Assembly (NCBI GenBank): GCA_002786065.1 | Contig: NHNY01000013.1 | Span: forward strand, 372,001 to 436,000 | Direction of reading: 5' to 3' | Length of the DNA: 64,000 nucleotides | From: Microcyclospora pomicola | Taxonomy: Eukaryota > Ascomycota > Dothideomycetes > Capnodiales | Shown: in pieces, positions 12,544 through 23,245 of the stretch | How the letters are laid out: the number at the start of each line of letters is the position of its first letter | How positions within the stretch are numbered: the stretch's first letter is position 1 | Translations under genes and position numbers: made by a program | The notes under the pieces: model-generated | Databases searched by the model: none | What the model was told of the DNA's origin: nothing | The model's input: the letters and a program-made list of their open reading frames with translations, nothing else

Positions 12544-15500
12544 TCAGGGCGCAACACTCATTCTCCACTGGTCGATCTTCGCCCTTTGTCTTGGGTCTAG
12601 ACTGATATCTTCGTGCCCGAATCCTGCCGGAGACATGCCCATGGCTGCCGCACCATAAGTCCCGGACTGCATCATCTGTGGGTGGTAGTTCGGCTGCACT
12701 TGTTGCTGATACGGCATCATATATCCACCTGCCTGCATCCCCATTCCCATTGGATTAACGCCAGGAAATGGGAAGGGGTTCATGCCTGGTCCCATCTGCT
12801 GGCTGCCCATCATGCCTGCATTCTGGAATTGTATACCCATGGTCGGGGAGGCAAAGTAGCTATTGGTTCCGTTCATGCCGAACAGGGCCGGGCTGCTGTT
12901 AGAATGCACGACCTGCTGCAGAGGCTGAGTGGTGGTGGTGCGGATGCCGCCTGTTCCATTATTGTACATTCCACCGGCAAAGCCACCAGCGAGCGCGTTG
13001 CTGCTGGTAGATTGGCCAAGCAGGCCTGCAGATCTCATCATGTTGCCCGTCGGTGGGGCAACAAGAGGATGGGTCAGCCCGTAGCTAGAAGAGCGGACGT
13101 TGGTGTCCAGAAGAGCTTGCCTCTGGCGTGTCTGGGCTTGTGCATTGGTGTGCAGAAGAGTACCCTGCGCTGGCTGGTGATCGCGGGTTTTGCTCATGTT
13201 ATGCAATCCTACAGGGTTCGTGGCAAGGAGACTACCAAGACTGTTCCTCGATTTGAGAGGTGGACGAGAAGGATCTTGAGCGGGATTGCCCGCAGCCTCG
13301 CGCTCGCGCTGAAGTCGTGCGCGACGCTGACCAAGTGTTTCTTCTTCCGGTCCAGGTGTTGGTCCATTGCTGATACCTCTACCACCGTCATCTTTGCCGG
13401 GTTCGGCGCCTTCTTGCGCGTCTGTGACGCCGAATTGACCAAGCACATCGTCGGTGAAGGTACTGAGTGGTCGTTCTCCAGCTTTGGGAGCAATGTCCGA
13501 GATGGCAGTGTCCAGTGCATCCTTTGTCTTCATCCGACGCATTCGCTGACCTAGTGTCTCGTTCGCATTTTCATCCTCCTGCTCGTCCTCAGCAGGTGCA
13601 TCAGGTTGTCCAGCAAGATGAAGATCACTGGTGCTAGGAAACATCATGCTTCGTCGGCCATGATCAGGTGGCAGACCTTGCAACCTGTTCTTGCGACGCG
13701 ATAGCGGTTCATTGTCCTCGAGCTCGCGCTTAGCCATGAGACCCAATGGTCGATCCCAGTCTTTGCCATCGCCTACTTGTTGGTTGATGAGTCCGTTCTT
13801 GGCAGGATAAAGCATGCCAAGGGGTACGTTGTCGTCGTCGTCCTCCTCTGGGCCTTCAGCATATGGGTCTTCCCAAGCTAACGCAACTTTATGCTTCTGA
13901 CGTTTACGTCTGGTGATCTCATCGACTGCATCCATCTGTAATAGTGTACTGTGCATGCCATTTGGGAAAGCTGTGGCTGCTGTCCTGTTTCTCGACTTCT
14001 GCTGTAATTTGCGAACTTGTAGCTCCGCGAGCAGTGTCGTTGGTGGTGCAAAGACAGGCTCGCCCTCATCGAGAGTATCTTCAGCTTCGGCATCGCGAAA
14101 GTCCTCTATGATCTGCTCATGGTCGTTCAAAACTTTTCTACCAGATCGATAGCCGTGAACATCTGCAGATTCTCCTTCTTCCTCTTCCTCTTTCTCACCA
14201 TCGTTGCGCGCGTCAGAGATCAGTCCAGTACTTACACCTGGTTCTTCAACGTTCCCAGAGTCTGTGACTGGAGCTCCAGACTGGTGCTCAAGCCGATTAC
14301 CCAAGCTCATTTGACTTCTACGCCGTTGCAATTTCTTGTTGCCCTCGTTCAAGTCGAACAGCACTGAACTCCGAGCCTTGTTACTGGGTCTGGTAGCGCT
14401 CTCTAGATCATCACCACCACTCGCCCGGCGAAGCAGCTTTCCTATACTGCTCTGCCTTTTCGAGCTCAATTTGTCTGCACCATCGGTGTGAAAGCTTGTT
14501 GTACTTCGACGTGGAGCGCTGTATTCAGCCGTGTATGCTGTCTTCCGAATATCTCCAGCGAAGGGGTGATCAGTAAACGCGCTGACTGGGGCAGTGGCAG
14601 AGGCAGCCAGGATGTTGTCAAGGGTAGCAACGGCTGATCCATGCTTGACCTCGACATCTTGGACGACCGTTTGATGTTCGAAGAACACGCTGGCACGAAG
14701 TTGAGGTGGCAGATTGTTGAAGTTCGCAATACTCATGCGCTCGTTGAGCATGCCACGCGGACCTTCGCCGTTAGACTCTGAGCCAGATCGTTGACTTCCA
14801 GCGCCGTTACTCACACTGACCTGGGACAACCACGGCGCAGACTGGCGAGCCCCAGGCTGAAGTTGGCCCAAGACTTGTGTTCGTCGCTTAGCTTGTACAG
14901 AAGCTGAGGGTAGTTGCGACAACCGCTTCGGGAGGTTCAACATCCTCGGTACTGGAGCAGGGTAGTACACCATATTCTCACCAGGTGGCGGTGCGGCATA
15001 CGACACACGCGGCTGAAACTGCTCTGGTCGAGGTCCTTGCAGCACAGAGGCGGCGTTGAGAGACAACCTCCCTGACGAAGCGCGAGCTGATATCCGTCGG
15101 ATTTCATTTCCATGCTCGTCCAGCTCGACGAACTCGTCACCAGGAGCATAGTGTACGCCATCAAAGTCTTTGAAGGCAAACTGTGCCTCCTGAAACGTGT
15201 CTGCCGAGCGTGGTCGAGCAACGGTCGTCACGTCTCCAACGTGATTCATTTCATTCATGTCAGCCAGCCCATCGGCGGTATATTTTGTCGGGGATGGCGG
15301 GACATCTTGTAAAGATTGTTCGATCTCATTAGCGATGAGGTCGTACTGCTTCGCAAACGAAGACTCTGACCCGCGTGGTGCATGTGACGGCGGCGCGGAA
15401 GGAGTATATGAGGTATTGCCAGGGGCCAGCGGCGAGTCCAATGGCCTCCCTTCTTGTACCGGCTCAACCATCTGCGCCAGACGAGAAGAGCCCGCAGTGG

Positions 15501-15966
15501 ACAATTTACGTTGCATCGAAGCGTGAGACCATGTCCCAGACCGGAGCGATTCGACCGGGGATGTGACAAAAGCGCCAGGGGAATAGCCACCGCCTCGTGC
15601 TGCACCATTCACCTCCACTATCGAATATCCACTTGAACTCGCTGCCCTGCTGTTTATGGTCTGCAATCTGCCCACGCTTCCCGTCCTGCTCAGCAAATCC
15701 TCGCTGCTGGTGTGATCCGACTCGTGACGTTGCACGCTGTGAACAGAACTCTGTCGGCTGCGTGCTTTCTGCTCCTCATGTATCTTCCGGATCTCCTCGC
15801 CAATGTCGCTCCCGCCCGCAGACAATTCCTCCGCACTTTGCTCGAGTCGAGAAACGTTACGAGAGAAGGAAGCCAGTAGAATATGGAAGTCGGGTGTTGG
15901 ATGTCGTAAAGGTGTTGGCCGTCTGGTCTGGGTCAAGGGTGACCCGCATCGGCTCCCGGCGGCCAT
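12544..15966 (-). CDS. large disordered conserved fungal protein, function unknown
   Basis: One intronless frame of about 1140 residues starts at the ATG at 15966; three upstream codons are open but have no ATG. I recognise no catalytic domain. The N-terminus (PTPDFHILLASFSRNVSRLE, then EEIRKIHEEQ) is amphipathic and probably helical. The middle is Ser/Arg/Glu-rich with acidic runs. Two copies of ETLGQR followed by a basic helix occur (ETLGQRMRRMKTK and ETLGQRRARLQRER). The last ~150 residues are Met/Gln/Gly/Asn-rich, ending with SLDPRQRAKIDQWR, which looks like a conserved terminal helix. The composition suggests a scaffold or RNA/cytoskeleton adaptor, but that is speculation. It lies convergent to the complex I gene with only 230 bp between them. 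Confidence 0.75.
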   Translation of the reverse strand: MAAGSRCGSPLTQTRRPTPLRHPTPDFHILLASFSRNVSRLEQSAEELSAGGSDIGEEIRKIHEEQKARSRQSSVHSVQRHESDHTSSEDLLSRTGSVGRLQTINSRAASSSGYSIVEVNGAARGGGYSPGAFVTSPVESLRSGTWSHASMQRKLSTAGSSRLAQMVEPVQEGRPLDSPLAPGNTSYTPSAPPSHAPRGSESSFAKQYDLIANEIEQSLQDVPPSPTKYTADGLADMNEMNHVGDVTTVARPRSADTFQEAQFAFKDFDGVHYAPGDEFVELDEHGNEIRRISARASSGRLSLNAASVLQGPRPEQFQPRVSYAAPPPGENMVYYPAPVPRMLNLPKRLSQLPSASVQAKRRTQVLGQLQPGARQSAPWLSQVSVSNGAGSQRSGSESNGEGPRGMLNERMSIANFNNLPPQLRASVFFEHQTVVQDVEVKHGSAVATLDNILAASATAPVSAFTDHPFAGDIRKTAYTAEYSAPRRSTTSFHTDGADKLSSKRQSSIGKLLRRASGGDDLESATRPSNKARSSVLFDLNEGNKKLQRRRSQMSLGNRLEHQSGAPVTDSGNVEEPGVSTGLISDARNDGEKEEEEEGESADVHGYRSGRKVLNDHEQIIEDFRDAEAEDTLDEGEPVFAPPTTLLAELQVRKLQQKSRNRTAATAFPNGMHSTLLQMDAVDEITRRKRQKHKVALAWEDPYAEGPEEDDDDNVPLGMLYPAKNGLINQQVGDGKDWDRPLGLMAKRELEDNEPLSRRKNRLQGLPPDHGRRSMMFPSTSDLHLAGQPDAPAEDEQEDENANETLGQRMRRMKTKDALDTAISDIAPKAGERPLSTFTDDVLGQFGVTDAQEGAEPGKDDGGRGISNGPTPGPEEETLGQRRARLQREREAAGNPAQDPSRPPLKSRNSLGSLLATNPVGLHNMSKTRDHQPAQGTLLHTNAQAQTRQRQALLDTNVRSSSYGLTHPLVAPPTGNMMRSAGLLGQSTSSNALAGGFAGGMYNNGTGGIRTTTTQPLQQVVHSNSSPALFGMNGTNSYFASPTMGIQFQNAGMMGSQQMGPGMNPFPFPGVNPMGMGMQAGGYMMPYQQQVQPNYHPQMMQSGTYGAAAMGMSPAGFGHEDISLDPRQRAKIDQWRMSVAP

Positions 15967-17877
15967 TGGTTCCAAAATTGGACGGTTTTATGATTAGCCG
16001 GGGAGACCAGCAATCGGTGGCCGACAGATCAAGCGAGAGCACGTCAGCACTTGTGACAATCATGATCGTAAGTACGAGGTATCCAGAACTGCCGGGGGGT
16101 TGAAGCAGAAGATAGTCTCTGTGAAGCAACGTTGATGAGCGTGCACAACAGACATAGGCTAGATCAGTGGTCGCATGTCCATCGCACGCGGTGATCACAA
16201 GAACAGCGCTCCAATCTTTATCTATCCACACACCCTCGAGCATACTGCAACACTCATACGAAAGTCTAATTTCTCTTATCTCTCCATACAGCCCTCGGCG
16301 CTGGAAACACCGCATTGGTCGTGTGGACATCCAAGTCGTGGGCGCATACGAATCACGAACACCAAATCATTGTGGACCGATCAGAGATTGGTCGTGCGAG
16401 TCGGCCCTTGGTATTGCTCATCCGTGCCACGATATGGATTTGATATGATCTATGTTAGTAGCGCCCAAGGAACCACTGAATCAGAGGCGCGAGCGCGTGG
16501 GGAGGTGGCCGATTGGGTGCAGCGTCGCTCTCATGCTTCGGGATGGCGCACAAACGGCTCTTTGCCGATAAACTCTGCGATCGACAGTACATAGTACATA
16601 GTATGTATTGCCGTCGTTGCTGTGGCTTGGCCTTTCCATCCTGTTCCTGCTTGTTCTTGTCAAGGAGGGCAGACGCATAATAAGCCTCATGGCTTCCGAA
16701 AAGGCTGAGACTCGATAAGACTCTGGATGCTCTGCACAGCGTTTCAGCGCAATCTGGAACAGGAGATCGACCGTTGCGCGGCTGGTCGTGTTTTGCTCAA
16801 TGTCTTGCGATCGATTGATGTGATTGTGTAGTGCCACGACGTACACTTATTAGGGTTCACTGTACAGCATGAGACCAAGCAAGTGATGGGCTCCGACTAG
16901 ACTCAATGTTTCTTGCTGATGCTCCTCGAAAGTCTCTTACCATGTCGCGGGATTTGGATCTGCTCGATTGCTGAACTGAAGTCATCTACTCATCGACAGG
17001 GTCATGCTGATACAGCCAGCTGAGATTCAGCTTCTTGAGCCGGCACTATGTGGTAATGATTTTCGAGGAATAGGGGTCCCAGAAAATTCATGGCGTATAT
17101 GTGTGTTTCATAAATGATTTGAGACAGTCCACGCCACTCACTTCCTTAACGATTTCTTTCAATGATGAGTGTTTCTGGTAACATTTATCTGACCAAGGAT
17201 TGGGGCAGCCCACGATCGACACCTTCCTTCTGCTAACCGACTCAAGAGTCACTCGGCGTGTCTTTCTCTAAAGTGTTGACAGGCATATAGATTGTAGTTT
17301 TCCGATCGAATGTTCCGGATTTCAGGTTTCGGCTCGAGCAAGACGTCCACGATCATATCTAATGTCGATCAAGCGCAAATGCTCCCTTTCGGAGTCGCAG
17401 CGTAGATGCCAATTTCTCCAATAGAGAACAAAGGATTGAGATGTGAAAGGCTACATGCCATGCAAATGTAGACGAGGTGCCGTGAATTGATGTCTGCACA
17501 TGTCACATGTCAGAAGAATTGAGGGTGTTCGGCAGTGTGAAGCCGAGCCCTGACTGACGTTGTGCCAGCACGCCAAGCCTCGTTGTGGTCAGAAAAGTCT
17601 CTCGCAACTTCTCCTAGTCGGTTTGTCCTCACTTTCCACCACCTCTCACCCAAACCACCAACACCATCTTCTGTTGTTGTCTCGTGTCGTTCGACCGCAA
17701 CATCATCTCGGAGTCAAGGCCAAAAAAAGTTGAAAACCCCCCCAGAAAATCCTGTCCCTTTGCCGATTCGCTCGCGAGTCTCAAAGGCTTACCACCTCCT
17801 CCTCGATCTTACGCTCACTCGTAACTACCACGCCAACCCAACACTCTTCCCCTCATCGACATCAAATACACGGCATC
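15967..17877. other. intergenic and promoter region ahead of pab1
   Basis: This ~1.9 kb separates divergent genes and has no supportable coding frame. From about 17.55 kb the plus strand is CT-rich with short A runs (17724-17731), which fits the promoter and 5' leader of the poly(A)-binding protein gene. Confidence 0.6.
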
Positions 17878-17985
17878 GTGAGTAGAACCATCACCAATTT
17901 TCCCAGTCTCGTGAATGCCGTTGTGCACCTTCACTGCAGCTCCACCAGCAAATTACTGACAATTCGTTCAAAAGCCGCTTCGCAG
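17878..17985 (+). other. probable 5' UTR intron of pab1
   Basis: A GTGAGT donor at 17878, a TACTGAC branch site at 17954-17960 and a CGCAG acceptor ending at 17985 outline a 108 nt intron. It would end two bases before the start codon. No in-frame coding sequence links to it, so it would be a leader intron. Confidence 0.6.
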
Positions 17986-17987
17986 TC

Positions 17988-20335
17988 ATGTCGGACAACC
18001 AGAACGTCGGCCAGGCCGCCTCGCCGCCCAACGAGGGTGCCTCGCAGATCAACACCAACGTCGCTCCCGGTAACGACTACAACGACATGCCTACCCCAAC
18101 TTCTGCCGCTCCTTCCACTGCCAACCCCAACTCCGCCTCCCTGTACGTTGGCGAGTTGGACCCCTCCGTCACTGAGGCTATGCTCTTCGAGCTCTTCTCT
18201 TCCATCGGCCAGGTCGCCTCCATTCGTGTTTGCCGTGACGCGGTCACTCGTCGCTCGCTTGGCTACGCCTACGTCAACTACAACAATGCCGCTGATGGCG
18301 AGCGTGCGCTTGAAGAGCTGAACTACACCTTGATCAAGGGCAAGCCGTGCCGTATCATGTGGTCGCAGCGCGATCCAGCTCTACGCAAAACTGGTCAGGG
18401 TAACGTCTTCATCAAGAATTTGGACGGTGCGATCGACAACAAGGCGCTCCACGACACCTTCGCTGCCTTTGGCAACATTCTTTCCTGCAAGGTTGCCGTT
18501 GACGAGCTCAGCAACTCCAAGGGCTATGGATTCGTCCATTACGAGACCGCCGAGGCTGCAAACCAGGCTATCAAGAGTGTCAATGGAATGCTTTTGAACG
18601 AGAAGAAAGTGTTCGTCGGCCACCACATTCCAAAGAAGGACCGCATGAGCAAATTCGAGGAAATGAAGGCCAACTTCACCAACATCTACGTCAAGAACAT
18701 TGATCCAGAAGCCACGGACGACGAGTTCCGCGAGCTTTTCGAGAAGTTTGGCGACATTACTTCCGCCTCCCTTGCTCATGACCACGAGACTGGCAAGAGC
18801 CGTGGCTTCGGATTTGTCAACTACATCAACCACGAGGATGCCTCAAGAGCCGTGGATGAGCTGAATGAGACCGACTTCAAGGGCCAAAAGCTCTATGTTG
18901 GTCGTGCGCAGAAAAAGCATGAGCGTGAGGAAGAGCTTCGCAAACAGTACGAGGCTGTTCGCCAGGAGAAGAGCGCCAAGTACCAGGGTGTCAACCTGTA
19001 CGTTAAGAACCTGGCTGATGAGATTGACGACGAGGAGCTGCGCAAGATCTTCGAGCCGTATGGCGCCATCACCTCAGCCAAGGTCATGCGTGACACTCTA
19101 CCTGCAGACTCTACATCCGAGCAGAAGGATGGCGAGGAGACTAAAGAGGACGGTGAGGCAGAGGCAAAGGATGGCGAGAAGAAGGAGGACGATGTTGAGG
19201 ATATTGAGAAGAAGCTGCAGACTGTTACGATTGGTGGCGAGAAGAAGGTCTTGGGTAAAAGCAAGGGCTTCGGATTCGTCTGCTTCTCCAACCCTGACGA
19301 AGCTACCAAGGCCTGTACCGAGCTCAACCAGAAGATGATCCGCTCGAAGCCTCTGTACGTCGCATTGGCTCAGCGTAAGGAAGTCCGCAAGAGCCAGCTC
19401 GAAGCCAGCATCCAGGCCCGTAACCAAGTTCGTCTCCAGCACCAGGCTACTGTTGGAGGTGTTCCACCTCAGTTCATGCCGCCGCAGATGTTCGTCGGCG
19501 CCAACGGACAGCCGATGATGGTGCCTCCGGGAGGTCGCGGCCAGATGCCATTCATGCAAGGCATGCCTCCGGGTGCCCAGCGCGGAGGGTATCCTGGTAT
19601 GCCTCAACAGGGTGGTCGTGGTGGCCCTCAGGGTATGCCACAGGTTCCAGGCATGTACGGAATGCCGCCTCAGATGGCAGGTTACAATCCCGCATTCGGT
19701 AACCCTGCTGCATATGCTCAGCTCATGCAAGCCGCCCAAGCTCAAGCCATGGGCGGACGTGGCGCTGGTCGTGGCGGCCAGATGCCCGGTATGCCAATGA
19801 TGCCTGGCATGCCAGGCGTCCCACCGCAAATGATGGGCCAGATGGGCGGTCGTGGTAATGGTGGCTTCCCAGGGCAGCAGCGTGGCGGCATGCAAGGTGG
19901 TCGCGGCGTCTCAGAGGAGCAACGCGGTCGCGCGCCTAACCGTGGTCCACAAGGTGCCGGATCCGGCATCGACATCCAGGCTCTCCAAGCTGCACCACCG
20001 CAGCAGCAGAAGCAGATGCTTGGAGAGGCGCTCTACCCAAAAATTGCCAGCCAGCAGCCTGAGCTCGCCGGGAAGATCACTGGTATGCTCCTTGAGATGG
20101 AGAACAATGAGCTTCTTGGACTGTAAGTTCTTAACCTTTTGATGTTCCACATCAAACACTTACTGACTGTTTTCATAGGACGAGCGATGATGATGCCCTC
20201 CGCGCGAAGGTCGACGAGGCCATGGCAGTCTACAACGAATATGTCAAGAACTCTCAGCAAGACGATGCTCCACAAGCCAACGGCACGGAGAACCTCAACC
20301 CATCGGCCGAGGAAGTCAAGGACCCAGAGGCATAG
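17988..20335 (+). CDS. pab1: polyadenylate-binding protein Pab1
   Basis: Binds mRNA poly(A) tails and links them to translation initiation and deadenylation. Two exons (17988-20122, 20179-20335) give about 763 residues. Four RRMs are visible: ~51-129 (LYVGELD, GYAYVNY), 139-216 ([14 protein letters not shown]), 232-309 (IYVKNID, GFGFVNY) and 335-465 (LYVKNLA, GFGFVCF). RRM4 is split by a ~55-residue Glu/Lys/Asp-rich insert (~370-424). A Met/Gly/Gln/Pro-rich linker precedes the C-terminal MLLE/PABC domain (~665-740; [33 protein letters not shown]). The second exon supplies the end of the MLLE helix and the acidic tail; without it the domain would be cut. The start ATG lies two bases after the leader intron. 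Confidence 0.96.
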
Positions 20336-20953
20336 ATGACGCTGCCCTGAGCTCCGCACGTGACCTGCTCAAGGTTATTTTCTTCATAACATTGCACCAC
20401 TTAACTGTGTGCTGCAACATAACGATACCCATTTTGCATGAGCTGCTATTGCTGTCGACTCAAGTCCCGACACATCTTTTTCTTCGCTAAACATCTGTAC
20501 TACCATTGCTCTCTTGGGAGCCGGATTGCAACGGTGGGCTTCTCCCTGGCTCGTTGCTCCTCGGTTCATCAGCTCCAAAGCAGCTGCTTTTTTGCCGAAG
20601 CGGGACTTGCCAGAAGGTGTTCATGCGTGTACTTTTGAAAGCTCATCCATATAGAGACAGAATGCCTGGCGAACATGGCGTTGGAGGATGGAATGAATTT
20701 TGAGCAAGGCAAGCAGATATTATGGTGCAAGCTTCACCATTTTCACAGGATCATGATTAAACTTTCATGAGGATAAGATCTGATTTGATTGCAGATCACA
20801 ACCTTTACCAAATTGGTCGAATTCGCTTTCAGTCCTTCGTGATCATGCCATCATCAGTTTAGTGGGAACAAGGGCCCTGCAGATTCAAACATGTGATGCC
20901 GTTTTGCACTCCTCATTCCCTTTAGGCAGCCCGTACTGGAAAGGCGCATACAC
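20336..20953. other. 3' region between convergent pab1 and an unknown gene
   Basis: Only AT-richer DNA consistent with two 3' UTRs is seen; no coding frame is supported. Confidence 0.6.
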
Positions 20954-22654
20954 CTACCAATATGAGTTCTCCATTCCCACCCATTCCTCTCTCTCGACAA
21001 TCTCCTCTCCAGCTTCTCGATTTAGCACCTCCTGCGCGGCCCGGCGCTCCTCGCCCTCGCGTTGATGCGCCGTCAGATCGTTCAGCCACAGCGATTTGCA
21101 GTCGTCGAAGCACTCGTCCGGTCCCATGTTCGCTATATCTAGATTCACGTGTATGATATGCGCCTCGGCGGCCTCCTTCGTACCGACCAGCCACCCCAAC
21201 TGATCGGAGGAGATCGGGTGATTGTCGAAGTCGAGGGATGAGGCCATGACGACCGTAGGATTGTCCGGATCCAGCACGCGTTCGTCACAGGCGACGAAGT
21301 GGTAAGGATATCCGCTGAGGCGGAGGCTGGAGTAGTCGGAGTCATATTCAGGTGAGCGTGGGTCTGCTTTCTGGAACAGGTTTACGAGATCCTGGATGGT
21401 GTGCGTGGCTGAAGTCGTGGGGAATAGGTAGCCATGATGAGCGAAGATCCTGTCGAACTCGTCGTGCTCGTCGCCTAAGGCGGCGCGGACAGTGCGTTCC
21501 TGCTCGAGTGTGAAAGGGGTTAGGTAGAACACCGGGCAACCCCTTCCGGGACCTGCAGTTGATCCGCATCAGTTCTCGGCAACGCGGTGGTCAGTCTTTG
21601 CACAAGTTTCAGACGAACCTGAGGGGAAGCACTTCGGCTGTTCCGTCGACGGAAGAGCTTCTTGCATCCAGATGTTGCCGTTCATTTCAGTATCATCTTT
21701 ATTCGAGGAAGCCTGCTTTTCCTCGAAATATGGTAGGACGCGATTGGTGAGCAGGGGAAACATTCTGACCTGCGACTCAGAACCAGCCCTATCTGTGGTT
21801 ACTGCCACCACCTGCGGGCCATCGTCCTCGTCTTGCATGATGTTGTCGACGAAAAAGACTGGAGCCCGACGATCGTCTTCCGGGGTGTTCTCAAGGATCC
21901 AATCGTATAGCTGACGCAACTCGGGTCTCGTTGGACTTTTCCCTTGCCACTTATGTATCTTGACGTCTACGGTACGTGCAGATGACCTGGTGGCTCGCTT
22001 GGTGCCACTCTGAATGGTCTCCCTCGTTGTCGCAATCTGCGCGTCTTCAAGCTCGAGTAACGCTACGATTTCGATCGTCGCCTTGTTAAGGGCCAGGTCG
22101 TTGGGTAGAAAAGCTGGCGGCTCGTAGGGCCGAACTTCACGCGTTTCTCCTGTCGGTGGACGCTTATCCTCGTAGAAGTCGACTTTCGTCTCTTCGTACT
22201 CTGACTTGCCGAGCACCTCCTCGAACGAAGACACCTTGCCATCATCAAGAAGAGTGAGCAGCACATTCGCAATGTCGATTTGCACTCTCGCCGCATACAG
22301 ATGTGGCTTCCCGTGCTCATCATCGGCCCAATGTGCCGCGATGACCGTAGAATCCTCCCACCCCGAGTCCACCAGCACGAAGCTTCGGTAATCGGGCGCG
22401 CTGGCGGTGATGTCGAGGACGACTTCCGAGGAGGGCCAGGTGTCACGGATCCAAGGCACGTCTTCCAGGTTGCGCTTTCGCGCATCAGGATCATACTGCA
22501 ACGCCCATTCGACGTCGCCATTACTCAAGCTTTCGATCACCCGCCCGCGAGAAGCAATCGACTGCCGCTGCATGAAGATGACATGCAGAAGCGCTGTGGG
22601 CGGTGCGAGACGGTAGGTCGAAAGCCTGGGGATATGCCATGATTCTACCTTCAT
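20954..22654 (-). CDS. hypothetical protein with apparent internal repeats
   Basis: I do not recognise this family. Exons 22654-21619 and 21552-20954 join in phase across a 66 nt intron (AG|GTTCGT donor, TGCAG acceptor) to give about 544 residues. No signal peptide or membrane segment is seen; composition is acidic and globular. Three stretches share a plan of a hydrophobic strand ending in Asp, a VV/VIA strand, an acidic loop, and a segment ending in Asn: FVLVDSGWED...QIDIANV, FFVDNIMQDED...PLLTNRV and FVACDERVLD...NLDIANM. This suggests a repeated beta-alpha module. The C-terminal ~45 residues are Glu/Arg-rich and likely helical. The ATG at 22654 is the first in frame after the promoter. 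It sits in the same direction as the downstream GH2 gene. Confidence 0.75.
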
Positions 22655-23245
22655 CGTGAATTCAATCTCTGTTGCAAGGTGTCATGTTATTCTTTCATTT
22701 CGATGCGTCCGATACTCTAGCTAAGGACTAAGAACTTGGACTCTCTTATATTCGACATGTCGAAGGATCTGCTTCTTTACTATATCGATATGTTGGGTGG
22801 CGGAGCAGGCAGCATCGCCGGCCTGATTGGCTAGCGATCCCACTGCCCAGGCTACCACCCATTCCAGGGAGAAGGAGTAGACTAGGTAACGTGCAGTCTC
22901 TAGGTACGGCTTTGTGCTTCATGATTGTAGCTACCGAGAGGAATGTAGAGTGGTTGGCAAGAAACGTTGATGTAGCTGGAGGGATGCTCAAGCGGTTCCC
23001 GCTTGCAAGAAGGGTTGGGGTGGCAAAAATGATACGAGTTCAGCCACGTTGGACACGAATCTGATGCTAAGATCGTCGAACACAGAACGTAAGGAAATTT
23101 AGTTGTTTGTATGGCACGCGATATTGTATTGCTATATAAAATGTGCTTGCATGTAATTCGTGAAAACCAGCCTGCTATTTCATGTTGTTCACAACACCCG
23201 ATATAATTCCAGACTTTTCGATCGTGGCTAACCGCGAGACATCCT
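22655..23245. other. intergenic region between unknown gene and GH2 gene
   Basis: This ~590 bp should hold the promoter of the unknown gene and the 3' UTR of the GH2 gene; no further coding frame is supported. Confidence 0.6.

Noticed and set aside
18381-19895. long minus-strand frames opposite pab1
   Set aside because: Antisense shadows of a strongly codon-biased gene.
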